From contig NZ_FNFV01000002.1 of the NCBI RefSeq assembly GCF_900102905.1, positions 372,001 through 436,000 of the forward strand: a stretch of 64,000 nt of DNA. Reading direction: 5' to 3'. The notes beneath the pieces are model-generated. The model searched no databases and was not told the DNA's origin. It saw only the letters and a list, made by a program, of their open reading frames with translations. The translations under genes and the position numbers were made by a program. This stretch comes from Meinhardsimonia xiamenensis. Its GTDB lineage: Bacteria > Pseudomonadota > Alphaproteobacteria > Rhodobacterales > Rhodobacteraceae. This document shows, in pieces, positions 17,458 through 24,506 of the stretch (its first letter is position 1; every line of letters starts with the position of its first letter).

Positions 17458-18570
17458 ATGTCGGATCCCGTCACCAATACCGAAATCGAGGATGTGCTGT
17501 CTTCGATCAGGCGGCTCGTCGCCAAGGATCGCGGCCGCCGAAGCCCCGCGGCCGACGCGCCGGAGAACGGGGGAAAGTTCGTTCTGACCCCGGCGCATCG
17601 GGTGGCGGAGCCTGAGGAGCGCGCTGATTCGCGTGATGCCCGAAGTGGGGCGGAAGACAGCCCGCCTGGTGACGCGCCGACTGTTTCCGAAACAGCCTCC
17701 GAGACGGGTCACGCGTGGGCGAGCCACGCAGCGGTGGCCGTTGACTCGACCTCAGCGCCATCCGCCCCGCGGGAATCCGAGGCGTTTGACGAGGCGCTCG
17801 AGAGGCGCATCGCCGAGCTCGAGGCGGCGATCAATCAGGCCGCCGGCGACTGGGAACCCGACGGCAGCGAAGAGCCTGACGAGAATGATGCGGCGCAGCC
17901 GCTGTTTCGGGGCGCGGGCCGCGCGGATGGCCCGGTCGAGGGCGCGGGTGTGCCGCGTTTTTCTCCCGTGCAGGATTGCGGGCCTCTGGAGGACGGCGCA
18001 GGCGAGGGCGACGATGTGGCAAGCTTCTTTCGTTCCGGGCCGAGCCGACCAGCCGCCGCGGAGATCGGCGATGCGATGAGCGATGCCGAAGAGGCCGAAG
18101 GCGTCGCTTCCCCAGGGGGCGATGGCGGGCCGGTCCGGGGCGATGCGGGGGGCGATGCGGCCGGGGCCGGGGCGGAAACGGCGGCAGGCGACGATGAGGC
18201 GCTTGCGCCAGAGGAAGGCGCGCCGGATTCGTCCGCCGTCCACGGAGCCCCGGATGCAGAGGCGCGCCGGGGAAAGACCGATATGGGATCTGCAGGAGTT
18301 TCCGCCCGCCAGGGCGGCGACGATGCCGGTGAGGACGAGGCGGAGGGCGGCGAGCCGGCAAGCTGGTTCGAGGCGGTGGCGGCTTCCCGTGGCGCGATGA
18401 CCCTCGAGGACGACGCCGTCATCGACGAGGAGACCTTGCGGCGAATGGTGGCGCAGATCGTGCGCGAGGAACTGCAGGGCGTGCTGGGCGAGCGCATCAC
18501 CCGCAACATCCGTCGATTGGTGCGGCGCGAAATCCAGCGGGCGTTTTCGTTGCGCGATGCGGGGCTCTGA
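17458..18570 (+). CDS. PopZ-like / DUF2497-like acidic disordered protein
   Basis: Probable polar-organising-type scaffold, inferred from architecture. The N-terminus (TEIEDVLSSIRRLVAKD) is an amphipathic helix typical of the family. The middle (about residues 30-300) is a long acidic, Gly/Ala/Asp/Glu-rich low-complexity stretch. The C-terminus has conserved helices (EETLRRMVAQIVREELQGVL and ITRNIRRLVRREIQRAF) of the sort that oligomerise PopZ. The ATG at 17458 was chosen because it begins that conserved N-terminus, and earlier frame starts lack support. At 370 residues it is longer than Caulobacter PopZ through its linker. In related genomes this gene lies between tolC and valS; here valS is some 29 kb away. 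Confidence 0.65.
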   Translation: MSDPVTNTEIEDVLSSIRRLVAKDRGRRSPAADAPENGGKFVLTPAHRVAEPEERADSRDARSGAEDSPPGDAPTVSETASETGHAWASHAAVAVDSTSAPSAPRESEAFDEALERRIAELEAAINQAAGDWEPDGSEEPDENDAAQPLFRGAGRADGPVEGAGVPRFSPVQDCGPLEDGAGEGDDVASFFRSGPSRPAAAEIGDAMSDAEEAEGVASPGGDGGPVRGDAGGDAAGAGAETAAGDDEALAPEEGAPDSSAVHGAPDAEARRGKTDMGSAGVSARQGGDDAGEDEAEGGEPASWFEAVAASRGAMTLEDDAVIDEETLRRMVAQIVREELQGVLGERITRNIRRLVRREIQRAFSLRDAGL

Positions 18571-18593
18571 GCCTGCCGCAGCCGCCCCGGCGG

Positions 18594-20069
18594 TCAGTGG
18601 CTGATCGGGGCCGCGAGTTTCATCAGCGCGTCGATGTCGAAATGCGTCTCGAGATGTGCTGCGAGCGCATCGAGCGTGGCTTCCACCTGCGCCTCGTGAC
18701 CCGGACCCTCGGCAACCGTCGCGCCGAGACCCCGCAGGTAGCGGCGACGAAAGCCGTCGGCACCGAAGATGCCGTGCAGATAGGTGCCGCGCACCCGGCC
18801 ATCGGCGCTCTGCGCGCCCTCGCGGCGTTCGCCGATCCGAAGCCAGGCGCGCGCGCAGTCCGGACCCTCGGTGCGGCCAAGGTGGATCTCGTAACCTGAA
18901 ACGGCCTCGCCGGATGCGATCTCGGTGGCCTGCGTACGGGTCAGCCGCTTTTCGGGCGCCATGACCGTGACGACATCGAGAAGGCCGAGGCCCGGATGAT
19001 CGCCTGGCGCACCCTCGATGCCCTCGGGGTCGCGGATTTCGCGGCCGAGCATCTGATAGCCGCCGCACAAACCAAGCACATGCCCGCCACGGCGCAGATG
19101 GGCGGCAAGGTCGATGTCCCAGCCTTCGGCCCGGAAGGCGGCAAGATCGGCCACGGTGGATTTGGAGCCCGGCAGGATGACAAGAGTGGCATCGCCGGGC
19201 AGCGGCCGGCCGGGCGGGATCATCTCGAGCTGCACGCCTGGCTCGGCGCGGAGCGGATCGAGATCGTCGAAATTGGCGATGCGTGGCAGGCGGGGCACGG
19301 CGATCCTGATGGTGCCGTCGGCGCGATTGACGGGGCAGGGGCGGGCCAGATCCATCACGTCCTCGGCCGGAAGGCGCCAGGCATCGTCAAACCAGGGCAC
19401 GAGGCCGAGCGACGGCCAGCCGGTGCGCCGGGCTATCTCGGCCATGCCCTCGGCGAAAAGCCCCGCTTCGCCGCGAAACTTGTTTACCGCAAAGCCGCGA
19501 ATCCGTGCCCGGTCAGCCGGGGAGAGAACCGCGTGGGTCCCGACGAGCTGGGCGATCACGCCGCCGCGATCGATATCGCCCACAAGCACCACGGGAATGC
19601 CGGCGGCTTCCGCAAACCCCATGTTGGCGATGTCTCCGGCGCGCAGGTTGGTCTCGGCGGGGCTGCCCGCGCCTTCGACAAGAACCAAATCGGCATGGGC
19701 GGCGAGGCGATGGAAGCTTTCCAGAACGCGCGGCAGGAGCCGTGCCTTCATCTTTCCATAGTCCCGCGCCTTCAGCGTCGCCGCCCGCCGTCCCTGAACG
19801 ATGACCTGGGCGCCGGTATCGGTCTCTGGCTTTAGCAGCACTGGGTTCATGTCTGCCACCGGCTCTATCCGCGCGGCCCGCGCCTGCAGCGCCTGTGCCC
19901 GCCCGATCTCGCCGCCATCCACCGTGACCGCGGCGTTGTTCGACATGTTCTGCGGCTTGAAGGGCGCGACCCGCACTCCACGCCGGGCGAGGGCACGGGC
20001 AAGCCCGGCCACGATGAGCGACTTGCCCACATTCGAGCCCGCGCCCTGAATCATGATCGCCCGCGCCAT
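18594..20069 (-). CDS. cobQ: Cobyric acid synthase
   Basis: Glutamine-dependent amidotransferase that converts adenosylcobyrinic a,c-diamide to adenosylcobyric acid in cobalamin synthesis. The N-terminal dethiobiotin-synthetase-like ATPase domain starts at [12 protein letters not shown]. The C-terminal class I glutaminase-like domain has the nucleophile cysteine in [11 protein letters not shown] at about residue 333 and a conserved histidine near [11 protein letters not shown] prefer the ATG at 20069 (491 aa), which begins MARAIMIQG. The longer start at 20087 is possible. It sits alone, leftward, and shares the B12 theme with cobS, cobT and nrdJ. Confidence 0.95.
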   Translation of the reverse strand: MARAIMIQGAGSNVGKSLIVAGLARALARRGVRVAPFKPQNMSNNAAVTVDGGEIGRAQALQARAARIEPVADMNPVLLKPETDTGAQVIVQGRRAATLKARDYGKMKARLLPRVLESFHRLAAHADLVLVEGAGSPAETNLRAGDIANMGFAEAAGIPVVLVGDIDRGGVIAQLVGTHAVLSPADRARIRGFAVNKFRGEAGLFAEGMAEIARRTGWPSLGLVPWFDDAWRLPAEDVMDLARPCPVNRADGTIRIAVPRLPRIANFDDLDPLRAEPGVQLEMIPPGRPLPGDATLVILPGSKSTVADLAAFRAEGWDIDLAAHLRRGGHVLGLCGGYQMLGREIRDPEGIEGAPGDHPGLGLLDVVTVMAPEKRLTRTQATEIASGEAVSGYEIHLGRTEGPDCARAWLRIGERREGAQSADGRVRGTYLHGIFGADGFRRRYLRGLGATVAEGPGHEAQVEATLDALAAHLETHFDIDALMKLAAPISH

Positions 20070-20157
20070 GGGTCGAGACGTTACCATTGCTGCTCTTCAG
20101 ACTGCCTGCCTATCCGCTTGCGCAGCGCCGCGAAAGGGGGGCGGTGAAGCGGAAAAC

Positions 20158-20190
20158 AAAAGACGCGTCCTGATCACAGGACGCGTCTTT
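20158..20190 (-). terminator. Strong hairpin terminator, bidirectional in form
   Basis: A perfect 13-bp stem (AAAGACGCGTCCT at 20159-20171 with AGGACGCGTCTTT at 20178-20190) encloses a 6-base loop. On the minus strand it is followed by TTTTGTTTT, so it should end the transcript of the 108-aa gene whose stop lies at 20225. The T-run on the plus strand is weaker. Confidence 0.85.
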
Positions 20191-20224
20191 CGTGGTTCCT
20201 GTTCGGGGTATCGCGCCGTTTGCC

Positions 20225-20551
20225 TCAGGCGGCTTCCTGTGCCGACTGCGCCGCGGCCTGACGCCGCTCGCTCTCCTCGCGGGAGAGTGCGACCGACGTC
20301 CGCACGCCCTTGCGGACGAATTCCATCAGCCCCTGCACCACCCGCTCGTTGGGGTCGATGCCAGCGCAGGTCAGCACCTCGCGACCGTCGCGCGAACGCG
20401 CCCAGCGCGCGATCTGTTCCGGCCCGTTGCCGTATTTCTTGTCGTCGGCGATGGCGTCGTCCAGCGCGGCGAGTACGACGGCGGCAAACAGCTTGCGGGC
20501 CCGTTGACCTTGCTCATAGTTGTAAGCGGTCGTGTCAACGAGATCCTTCAT
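20225..20551 (-). CDS. Conserved small protein (108 aa), DUF6280-like
   Basis: Cytosolic protein of unknown function. It begins MKDLVDTTAYNYEQGQRAR and continues as a helical, charged protein with EQIARWARSRDGREVL and a C-terminal Arg/Ala-rich helix. I recall a Rhodobacterales family of this form, listed as DUF6280, but I have not verified this. The ATG at 20551 has AAAGGAAG upstream. Longer frames read into the intergenic region and lack support. It is divergent from efp over a 216-base spacer that holds a nested inverted repeat, and it has its own terminator, so it looks like an independently regulated single gene. Confidence 0.75.
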   Translation of the reverse strand: MKDLVDTTAYNYEQGQRARKLFAAVVLAALDDAIADDKKYGNGPEQIARWARSRDGREVLTCAGIDPNERVVQGLMEFVRKGVRTSVALSREESERRQAAAQSAQEAA

Positions 20552-20607
20552 ACCGGCTTCCTTTGCATTATTGCTCTTGTGTTTTTCGCGTGGCGGCCAA
20601 TATGACG

Positions 20608-20650
20608 ATATGTGACCGATTCGGGAATGCAGAATCGGAATACCACATAT
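20608..20650. promoter_or_regulatory. Nested inverted repeats in the efp divergent region
   Basis: Outer arms ATATGTG (20608-20614) and CACATAT (20644-20650) enclose inner arms CCGATTC (20616-20622) and GAATCGG (20632-20638). The inner loop is 9 bases. All 14 pairs match perfectly. The structure could be a paired operator or an RNA hairpin, and it sits in an AT-richer patch 57 bases before the 108-aa gene's ATG. Confidence 0.55.
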
Positions 20651-20697
20651 GCGCCCTGTGCATGGCCAATCACGGGCGCCCGCAGCATCTGTTGAGG

Positions 20698-20726
20698 TTG
20701 CTCCGGCGCGCCATGCGAGATATAGC
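20698..20726 (+). promoter_or_regulatory. Possible promoter of efp
   Basis: TTGCTC (20698-20703) and TATAGC (20721-20726) are separated by 17 bases, 41 bases before the efp ATG. This is the best-spaced pair in the gap. Confidence 0.4.
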
Positions 20727-20767
20727 GGCGCGTCAAATCCGATCAAACTTTTCTCAAGGTTTTCCAG

Positions 20768-21331
20768 ATGCCGAAGATCAATGGCAACGAAATCCGTCCG
20801 GGCAATGTGCTGGAGCACAACGGCGGGCTTTGGAGCGTGATGAAGGTGGAGCATGTGAAGCCGGGCAAGGGTGGCGCCTATGCCCAGGTGGAGATGCGCA
20901 ACCTGCGCAACGGCTCCAAGCTCAACGAGCGCTTCCGCTCGGCCGACAAGGTCGAGCGGGTGCGGCTCGAGCAGAAGGACCAGCAGTTTCTCTACGAACA
21001 GGACGGGATGCTGGTGTTCATGGACATGGACACCTTCGAGCAGATCGAGCTTCCGGCCGAAATTCTCGGCGAACGCCGGCCGTTCCTGCAGGACGGGATG
21101 ATGGTGCAGGTCGAGTATTTCGAGAACGAGGCGCTGAGCGTGACCCTCCCGCAGAAGGTCGTGTGCAAGGTCGTGGAAACCGAGCCGGTGGTGAAGGGGC
21201 AGACGGCGGCCAACAGCTTCAAGCCGGCGGTGCTCGACAATGGCGTGCGGGTGATGGTGCCGCCCTTCGTGGGCCCCGGCGAGGACATCGTCGTCAACAC
21301 CGAGACGATGGAATACGCCGAGCGCGCCTGA
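20768..21331 (+). CDS. efp: Translation elongation factor P
   Basis: Relieves ribosome stalling at polyproline stretches by entering the E site. At 187 residues the three-domain beta protein is complete. The tip residue is Lys34 in [10 protein letters not shown], the position that is beta-lysylated in bacteria that encode EpmA and EpmB. The C-terminal OB domain has [19 protein letters not shown], the usual end. A weak AAGG sequence lies before the ATG at 20768. Its 3' end is followed within 11 bases by repeat element copy C and then by the opposing ygfZ gene. Confidence 0.97.
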   Translation: MPKINGNEIRPGNVLEHNGGLWSVMKVEHVKPGKGGAYAQVEMRNLRNGSKLNERFRSADKVERVRLEQKDQQFLYEQDGMLVFMDMDTFEQIELPAEILGERRPFLQDGMMVQVEYFENEALSVTLPQKVVCKVVETEPVVKGQTAANSFKPAVLDNGVRVMVPPFVGPGEDIVVNTETMEYAERA

Positions 21332-21341
21332 GGCGGGTTTG

Positions 21342-21396
21342 ACGCGCGCGTGCCGCGCGCGTGCCTGCGGCGCGGGTATTTGGACCAGGATGATGG
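21342..21396 (+). repeat. Hairpin-plus-core repeat element, copy C
   Basis: A 9-bp hairpin ACGCGCGCG-TGC-CGCGCGCGT (21342-21362) is followed directly by the 34-base core (21363-21396), which differs from copy B at one position and from copy A at four. It fills the gap between the efp stop (10 bases away) and the ygfZ stop (2 bases away). Confidence 0.8.
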
Positions 21397-21398
21397 AA

Positions 21399-22163
21399 CT
21401 ATCCGGGCCAGATGACCCGCGCGGTGCCCGCCTGCATGTCGTCTCCGGCGCGGTCGAAGCGCAGATAGGCCAGCGCCCGGTCTCCCGACACGGTATGAAG
21501 CCGGCCCAGCTCGCGCCCCTCGCGGGTGATCGGCGTGCCGGGTTCTGCCGCGCCTTCGAGAGTCACGCGGGTGAGCCCCTTGCGCAGCTCGGTCTTGTGC
21601 TTCATCCGCGCCGTGACCTCCTGGCCCACATAGCAGCCCTTGCGGAAGTCCACCCCGCCAAGCCGTTCGAAGCCCATCTCGAGGATGTAGCTCTCGCCGG
21701 GGATGAGCTCGGCGCCGGTCTCGGGGATGAGGTGTTCCACCCTGAGCGCATCCCAATCCACTCCGGCCGAGCGGTCGAGACGCCGCGCCTCATCGGCCGG
21801 GCCGATCCAGCGCCAGCCGAGGGCAGGGTGCCGGGGGTCGGCTAAGGCGCCTTCGGGGGCGTTCTCAAGGCCGCGCGCGACGGAAAGGTCGGTCGGCGTG
21901 ATGCTGACATCGGAGCGCAGCCGGTACATGGTCAGCCGGCGGGCGAGATCGGGGGCGAGGGCGGCAGCGACATCGATGAGGATGCGTTCTCCGTCCGGCA
22001 CGAGGAAGAAGTCCGCCAGATACTTGCCTTGCGGTGTCAGGAGTGCGGCATAGACCGGGCCGTGCGCGAGCCGCGCGACATCGTTGGTGACGAGCCCCTG
22101 CAGGAAGCGTTCGCGGTCCTTTCCCGATACGGCGATGACCTGTCGGTCGTCTTGTGCGGTCAT
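21399..22163 (-). CDS. ygfZ: Folate-binding YgfZ family protein
   Basis: Folate-dependent protein that supports assembly or repair of [4Fe-4S] clusters. At 254 residues it contains the GcvT-like folate-binding fold. The family hallmark is KGCYVGQEVTARMKHK with Cys177, the thiol essential for function in E. coli YgfZ. The N-terminus begins MTAQDDRQVIAVSGKDRERFLQGLVTND, a well-conserved block. It ends two bases from repeat copy C. It is divergent from the glycosyltransferase gene across 63 bases, so the two may share a regulatory region. Confidence 0.93.
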   Translation of the reverse strand: MTAQDDRQVIAVSGKDRERFLQGLVTNDVARLAHGPVYAALLTPQGKYLADFFLVPDGERILIDVAAALAPDLARRLTMYRLRSDVSITPTDLSVARGLENAPEGALADPRHPALGWRWIGPADEARRLDRSAGVDWDALRVEHLIPETGAELIPGESYILEMGFERLGGVDFRKGCYVGQEVTARMKHKTELRKGLTRVTLEGAAEPGTPITREGRELGRLHTVSGDRALAYLRFDRAGDDMQAGTARVIWPG

Positions 22164-22226
22164 GGCTGCGGTTTCCCCTGCTCTGGCCTCGCTCTATAGC
22201 GTGATGCACAGGCCGGAGAGAAACCC

Positions 22227-22919
22227 ATGCGCGCGCCAGTGTCCATCGTCATTCCAACGCTCGATGCCGCAGACGATCTGCCGCCGACCCTTGCCGCGCT
22301 CGGCGAAGGGCTGGAAGCCGGGCTGATCCGCGAGCTCATCATTTCCGACGGCGGTTCACGGGATGCCACGCGCGCCATCGCCGAGGCGGCCGGCGCGGTC
22401 TGGGTGGAGGGTCCGCCGGGGCGCGGAGGACAGCTTGCGCGCGGCGCGGCGACAGCCGGCGGAGAGTGGCTTCTCTTCCTTCATGCCGACACGCAACTTG
22501 CGCCGGGATGGACCCAGGCGGCGGTTGCGCACATGCGCCATCACGCCGGCAAGGCCGGGTGGTTTCGCCTCCGGTTTCGCGCCCGCGGCCCTGCGCCCCG
22601 GATTGTGGCCGGTTGGGCAAACCTGCGTTCGCGGCTCTTCGGCCTGCCCTACGGAGATCAGGGCCTGTTGATTTCGCGGGCTCTCTACGAGAGCGTCGGC
22701 GGTTTTCCGGCGATTCCGCTGATGGAGGATGTCGCGCTGGCCCGCACGCTTGGCCGAGGGCGATTGCGGGCCCTGGATGCGGAGGCGCTGACCTCGGCGG
22801 CGCGCTACGAGGCAGAGGGGTGGCTGCGCCGGGGGGCGCGCAACCTGTCGACCCTGCTTTCCTTCCTGCTCGGCACGGACGCCGAGAGCCTCGCCCGGCG
22901 CTATGCCGCGCGCCGTTGA
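22227..22919 (+). CDS. Family 2 glycosyltransferase, arsenosugar-type (TIGR04283-like)
   Basis: Cytosolic glycosyltransferase with the GT-A fold (230 aa). The N-terminus has VSIVIPTLDAADDLP and VEGPPGRGGQLARGA. The DXD-like metal site is in LLFLHADTQL. The short C-terminal segment includes GGFPAIPLMEDVALAR. Proteins of this shape are annotated as glycosyltransferases of arsenosugar biosynthesis in some bacteria, but I see no arsenic genes in the neighbourhood, so the acceptor is unknown. The ATG at 22227 follows GGAGAG. The next gene starts 57 bases later on the same strand. Confidence 0.8.
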   Translation: MRAPVSIVIPTLDAADDLPPTLAALGEGLEAGLIRELIISDGGSRDATRAIAEAAGAVWVEGPPGRGGQLARGAATAGGEWLLFLHADTQLAPGWTQAAVAHMRHHAGKAGWFRLRFRARGPAPRIVAGWANLRSRLFGLPYGDQGLLISRALYESVGGFPAIPLMEDVALARTLGRGRLRALDAEALTSAARYEAEGWLRRGARNLSTLLSFLLGTDAESLARRYAARR

Positions 22920-22975
22920 CGGCCCCGCGCCCGCGGCGTAGCGAGGGCCGCGCGCAGCCAACGCGGAGACCTTTC

Positions 22976-24172
22976 ATGTCGCTTGCCCAGGGACGCCATT
23001 ATCTCGCCATTCCCGGCCCCTCGGTCATCCCCGACCGTGTGTTGCAGGCCATGCACCGGGCCGCGCCCAACATCTATGCCGGCGAGCTCATCGAGATCAC
23101 GAGGAGCCTCATTCCCGACCTCAAGGCCATCGCCCGGACCGCGCATGAAGTCGCGATCTACATCGCCAACGGTCACGGCGCCTGGGAGGCGGCGGTGGCC
23201 AATGTTCTCGCCCCCGGCGACCGGGTGCTGGTGCTGGCCACGGGCCGTTTCGGCCATGGCTGGGCGGAGGTGGCACGGCGGCTCGGGGCCGAGCCCGAAA
23301 TCGTCGATTTCGGCAAGGACGCCGACATTGATCTTGAGCGCGTGGCCGAACTTCTCGCCGCCGACCGCGCGCACCGCTACAAGGCGGTGATGGCGGTGCA
23401 TGTGGACACGTCCACTTCGGTCAGAAACGACATTGCCGGGCTCAGGGCCACGCTCGATGCCGCCGGGCATCCGGCCCTTCTGATGGTCGATTGCATCGCC
23501 TCGCTCGCCTGCGACCGTTTCGAGATGGATCTGTGGGGCGTCGACGTGATGGTTGCGGCCTGTCAGAAGGGGCTGATGACGCCGCCGGGGCTCGGCTTCG
23601 TCTTCTTCGGGCCGAGGGCGGCGGCGGCGCGCGAGGCGATGGCGCGGGTCAGCCCCTACTGGGACTGGAAGCCGCGTGTCGATCCGCAGGAATACTACCA
23701 GTTCTTCTGCGGCACCGCGCCGACCCACCACATCTTCGGCCTGCGCGCCGCGCTCGACATGATCGCGGAGGAGGGGATCGAGCATGTCTGGCAGCGCCAT
23801 GCGCAGCTGGCGCGCGCGATCTGGGCGGCGGCGGAGGCCTGGGGGCAGGGCGGGCCCTTGCGGCTCAACATCGCCGATCCGTGGAAGCGCAGCCATGCGG
23901 TCACCTCGCTGCGGCTCGGTGCGCCCCACGGCACCGCGCTCAGGGACTGGCTGACGGAGAATGCCGGGGTTACGCTGGGTATCGGCCTTGGCATGGCGCC
24001 GCCGGGCGATCCTGCCTGGCACGGCTTCTTCCGCATCGGCCACATGGGGCATGTCAACGCGCACATGGTGCTCGGCACGCTGGGTGCGATCGAGGCCGGG
24101 ATGCGCGCGCTTGGCATCGACCACGGTCGAGGGGCGCTCGAGGCGGCTGCGGCGGTCTGCGCGGTGCGCTGA
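22976..24172 (+). CDS. Class V pyridoxal-phosphate aminotransferase (alanine-glyoxylate type)
   Basis: Fold type I aminotransferase of the serine/alanine-glyoxylate aminotransferase group (398 aa). It starts with HYLAIPGPSVIPDRVLQAM, contains YIANGHGAWEAAVANVL in the cofactor-binding region, and has the PLP lysine, Lys198, in MVAACQKGLMTPPG. The C-terminus has RIGHMGHVN, the family's substrate-binding arm. The exact partners (glyoxylate, hydroxypyruvate, serine) cannot be told from sequence. The ATG at 22976 follows GGAGACC. The stop is 10 bases from the stop of the opposing small membrane protein gene. Confidence 0.9.
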   Translation: MSLAQGRHYLAIPGPSVIPDRVLQAMHRAAPNIYAGELIEITRSLIPDLKAIARTAHEVAIYIANGHGAWEAAVANVLAPGDRVLVLATGRFGHGWAEVARRLGAEPEIVDFGKDADIDLERVAELLAADRAHRYKAVMAVHVDTSTSVRNDIAGLRATLDAAGHPALLMVDCIASLACDRFEMDLWGVDVMVAACQKGLMTPPGLGFVFFGPRAAAAREAMARVSPYWDWKPRVDPQEYYQFFCGTAPTHHIFGLRAALDMIAEEGIEHVWQRHAQLARAIWAAAEAWGQGGPLRLNIADPWKRSHAVTSLRLGAPHGTALRDWLTENAGVTLGIGLGMAPPGDPAWHGFFRIGHMGHVNAHMVLGTLGAIEAGMRALGIDHGRGALEAAAAVCAVR

Positions 24173-24182
24173 GGCGCGGCGG

Positions 24183-24368
24183 TCAGCGGCGGGGCAGCAG
24201 GAGATCGGCGGCAAGCCCGGCGAGGATCGGGGCCGGCAGGCCCCAGAGTGCCCAGAGCACGCACAGCGACATGAAGATCACGAAGCCCGCCGTGACAAGG
24301 AAGGGCAGGGTGTAATCCTCCACCCGGCCAGCACCGGGCAGGTCATCGTCGTCGCGGCGGTGGCCCAT
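24183..24368 (-). CDS. Small membrane protein (61 aa)
   Basis: A short protein with a hydrophilic Asp-rich N-terminus (GHRRDDDD), a membrane segment at about residues 21-42 (FLVTAGFVIFMSLCVLWALWG) and a second, weaker hydrophobic stretch near the C-terminus (ILAGLAADLLL). The ATG at 24368 follows GGAAGG at good spacing. An alternative in-frame ATG at 24410 gives 75 residues. No family is recognised. Confidence 0.5.
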   Translation of the reverse strand: MGHRRDDDDLPGAGRVEDYTLPFLVTAGFVIFMSLCVLWALWGLPAPILAGLAADLLLPRR

Positions 24369-24506
24369 CGTCCGCGCCTTCCGTCCCCTTACGTAACCAC
24401 CTGGCGACACGGGATGCCGGCGAATTCATGCTAGCCGACCGTGCCGCTTCGGGGAAGCTGCGCCGGGGCGTCGTCTCCGGCGCGTCGGCTTCGGGGCCGT
24501 GCCCAC

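Noticed and set aside
20053-21342. A 429-codon frame through the cobQ start, the 108-aa gene, the spacer and efp
   Set aside because: It runs out of frame with efp and antisense to the other two genes.
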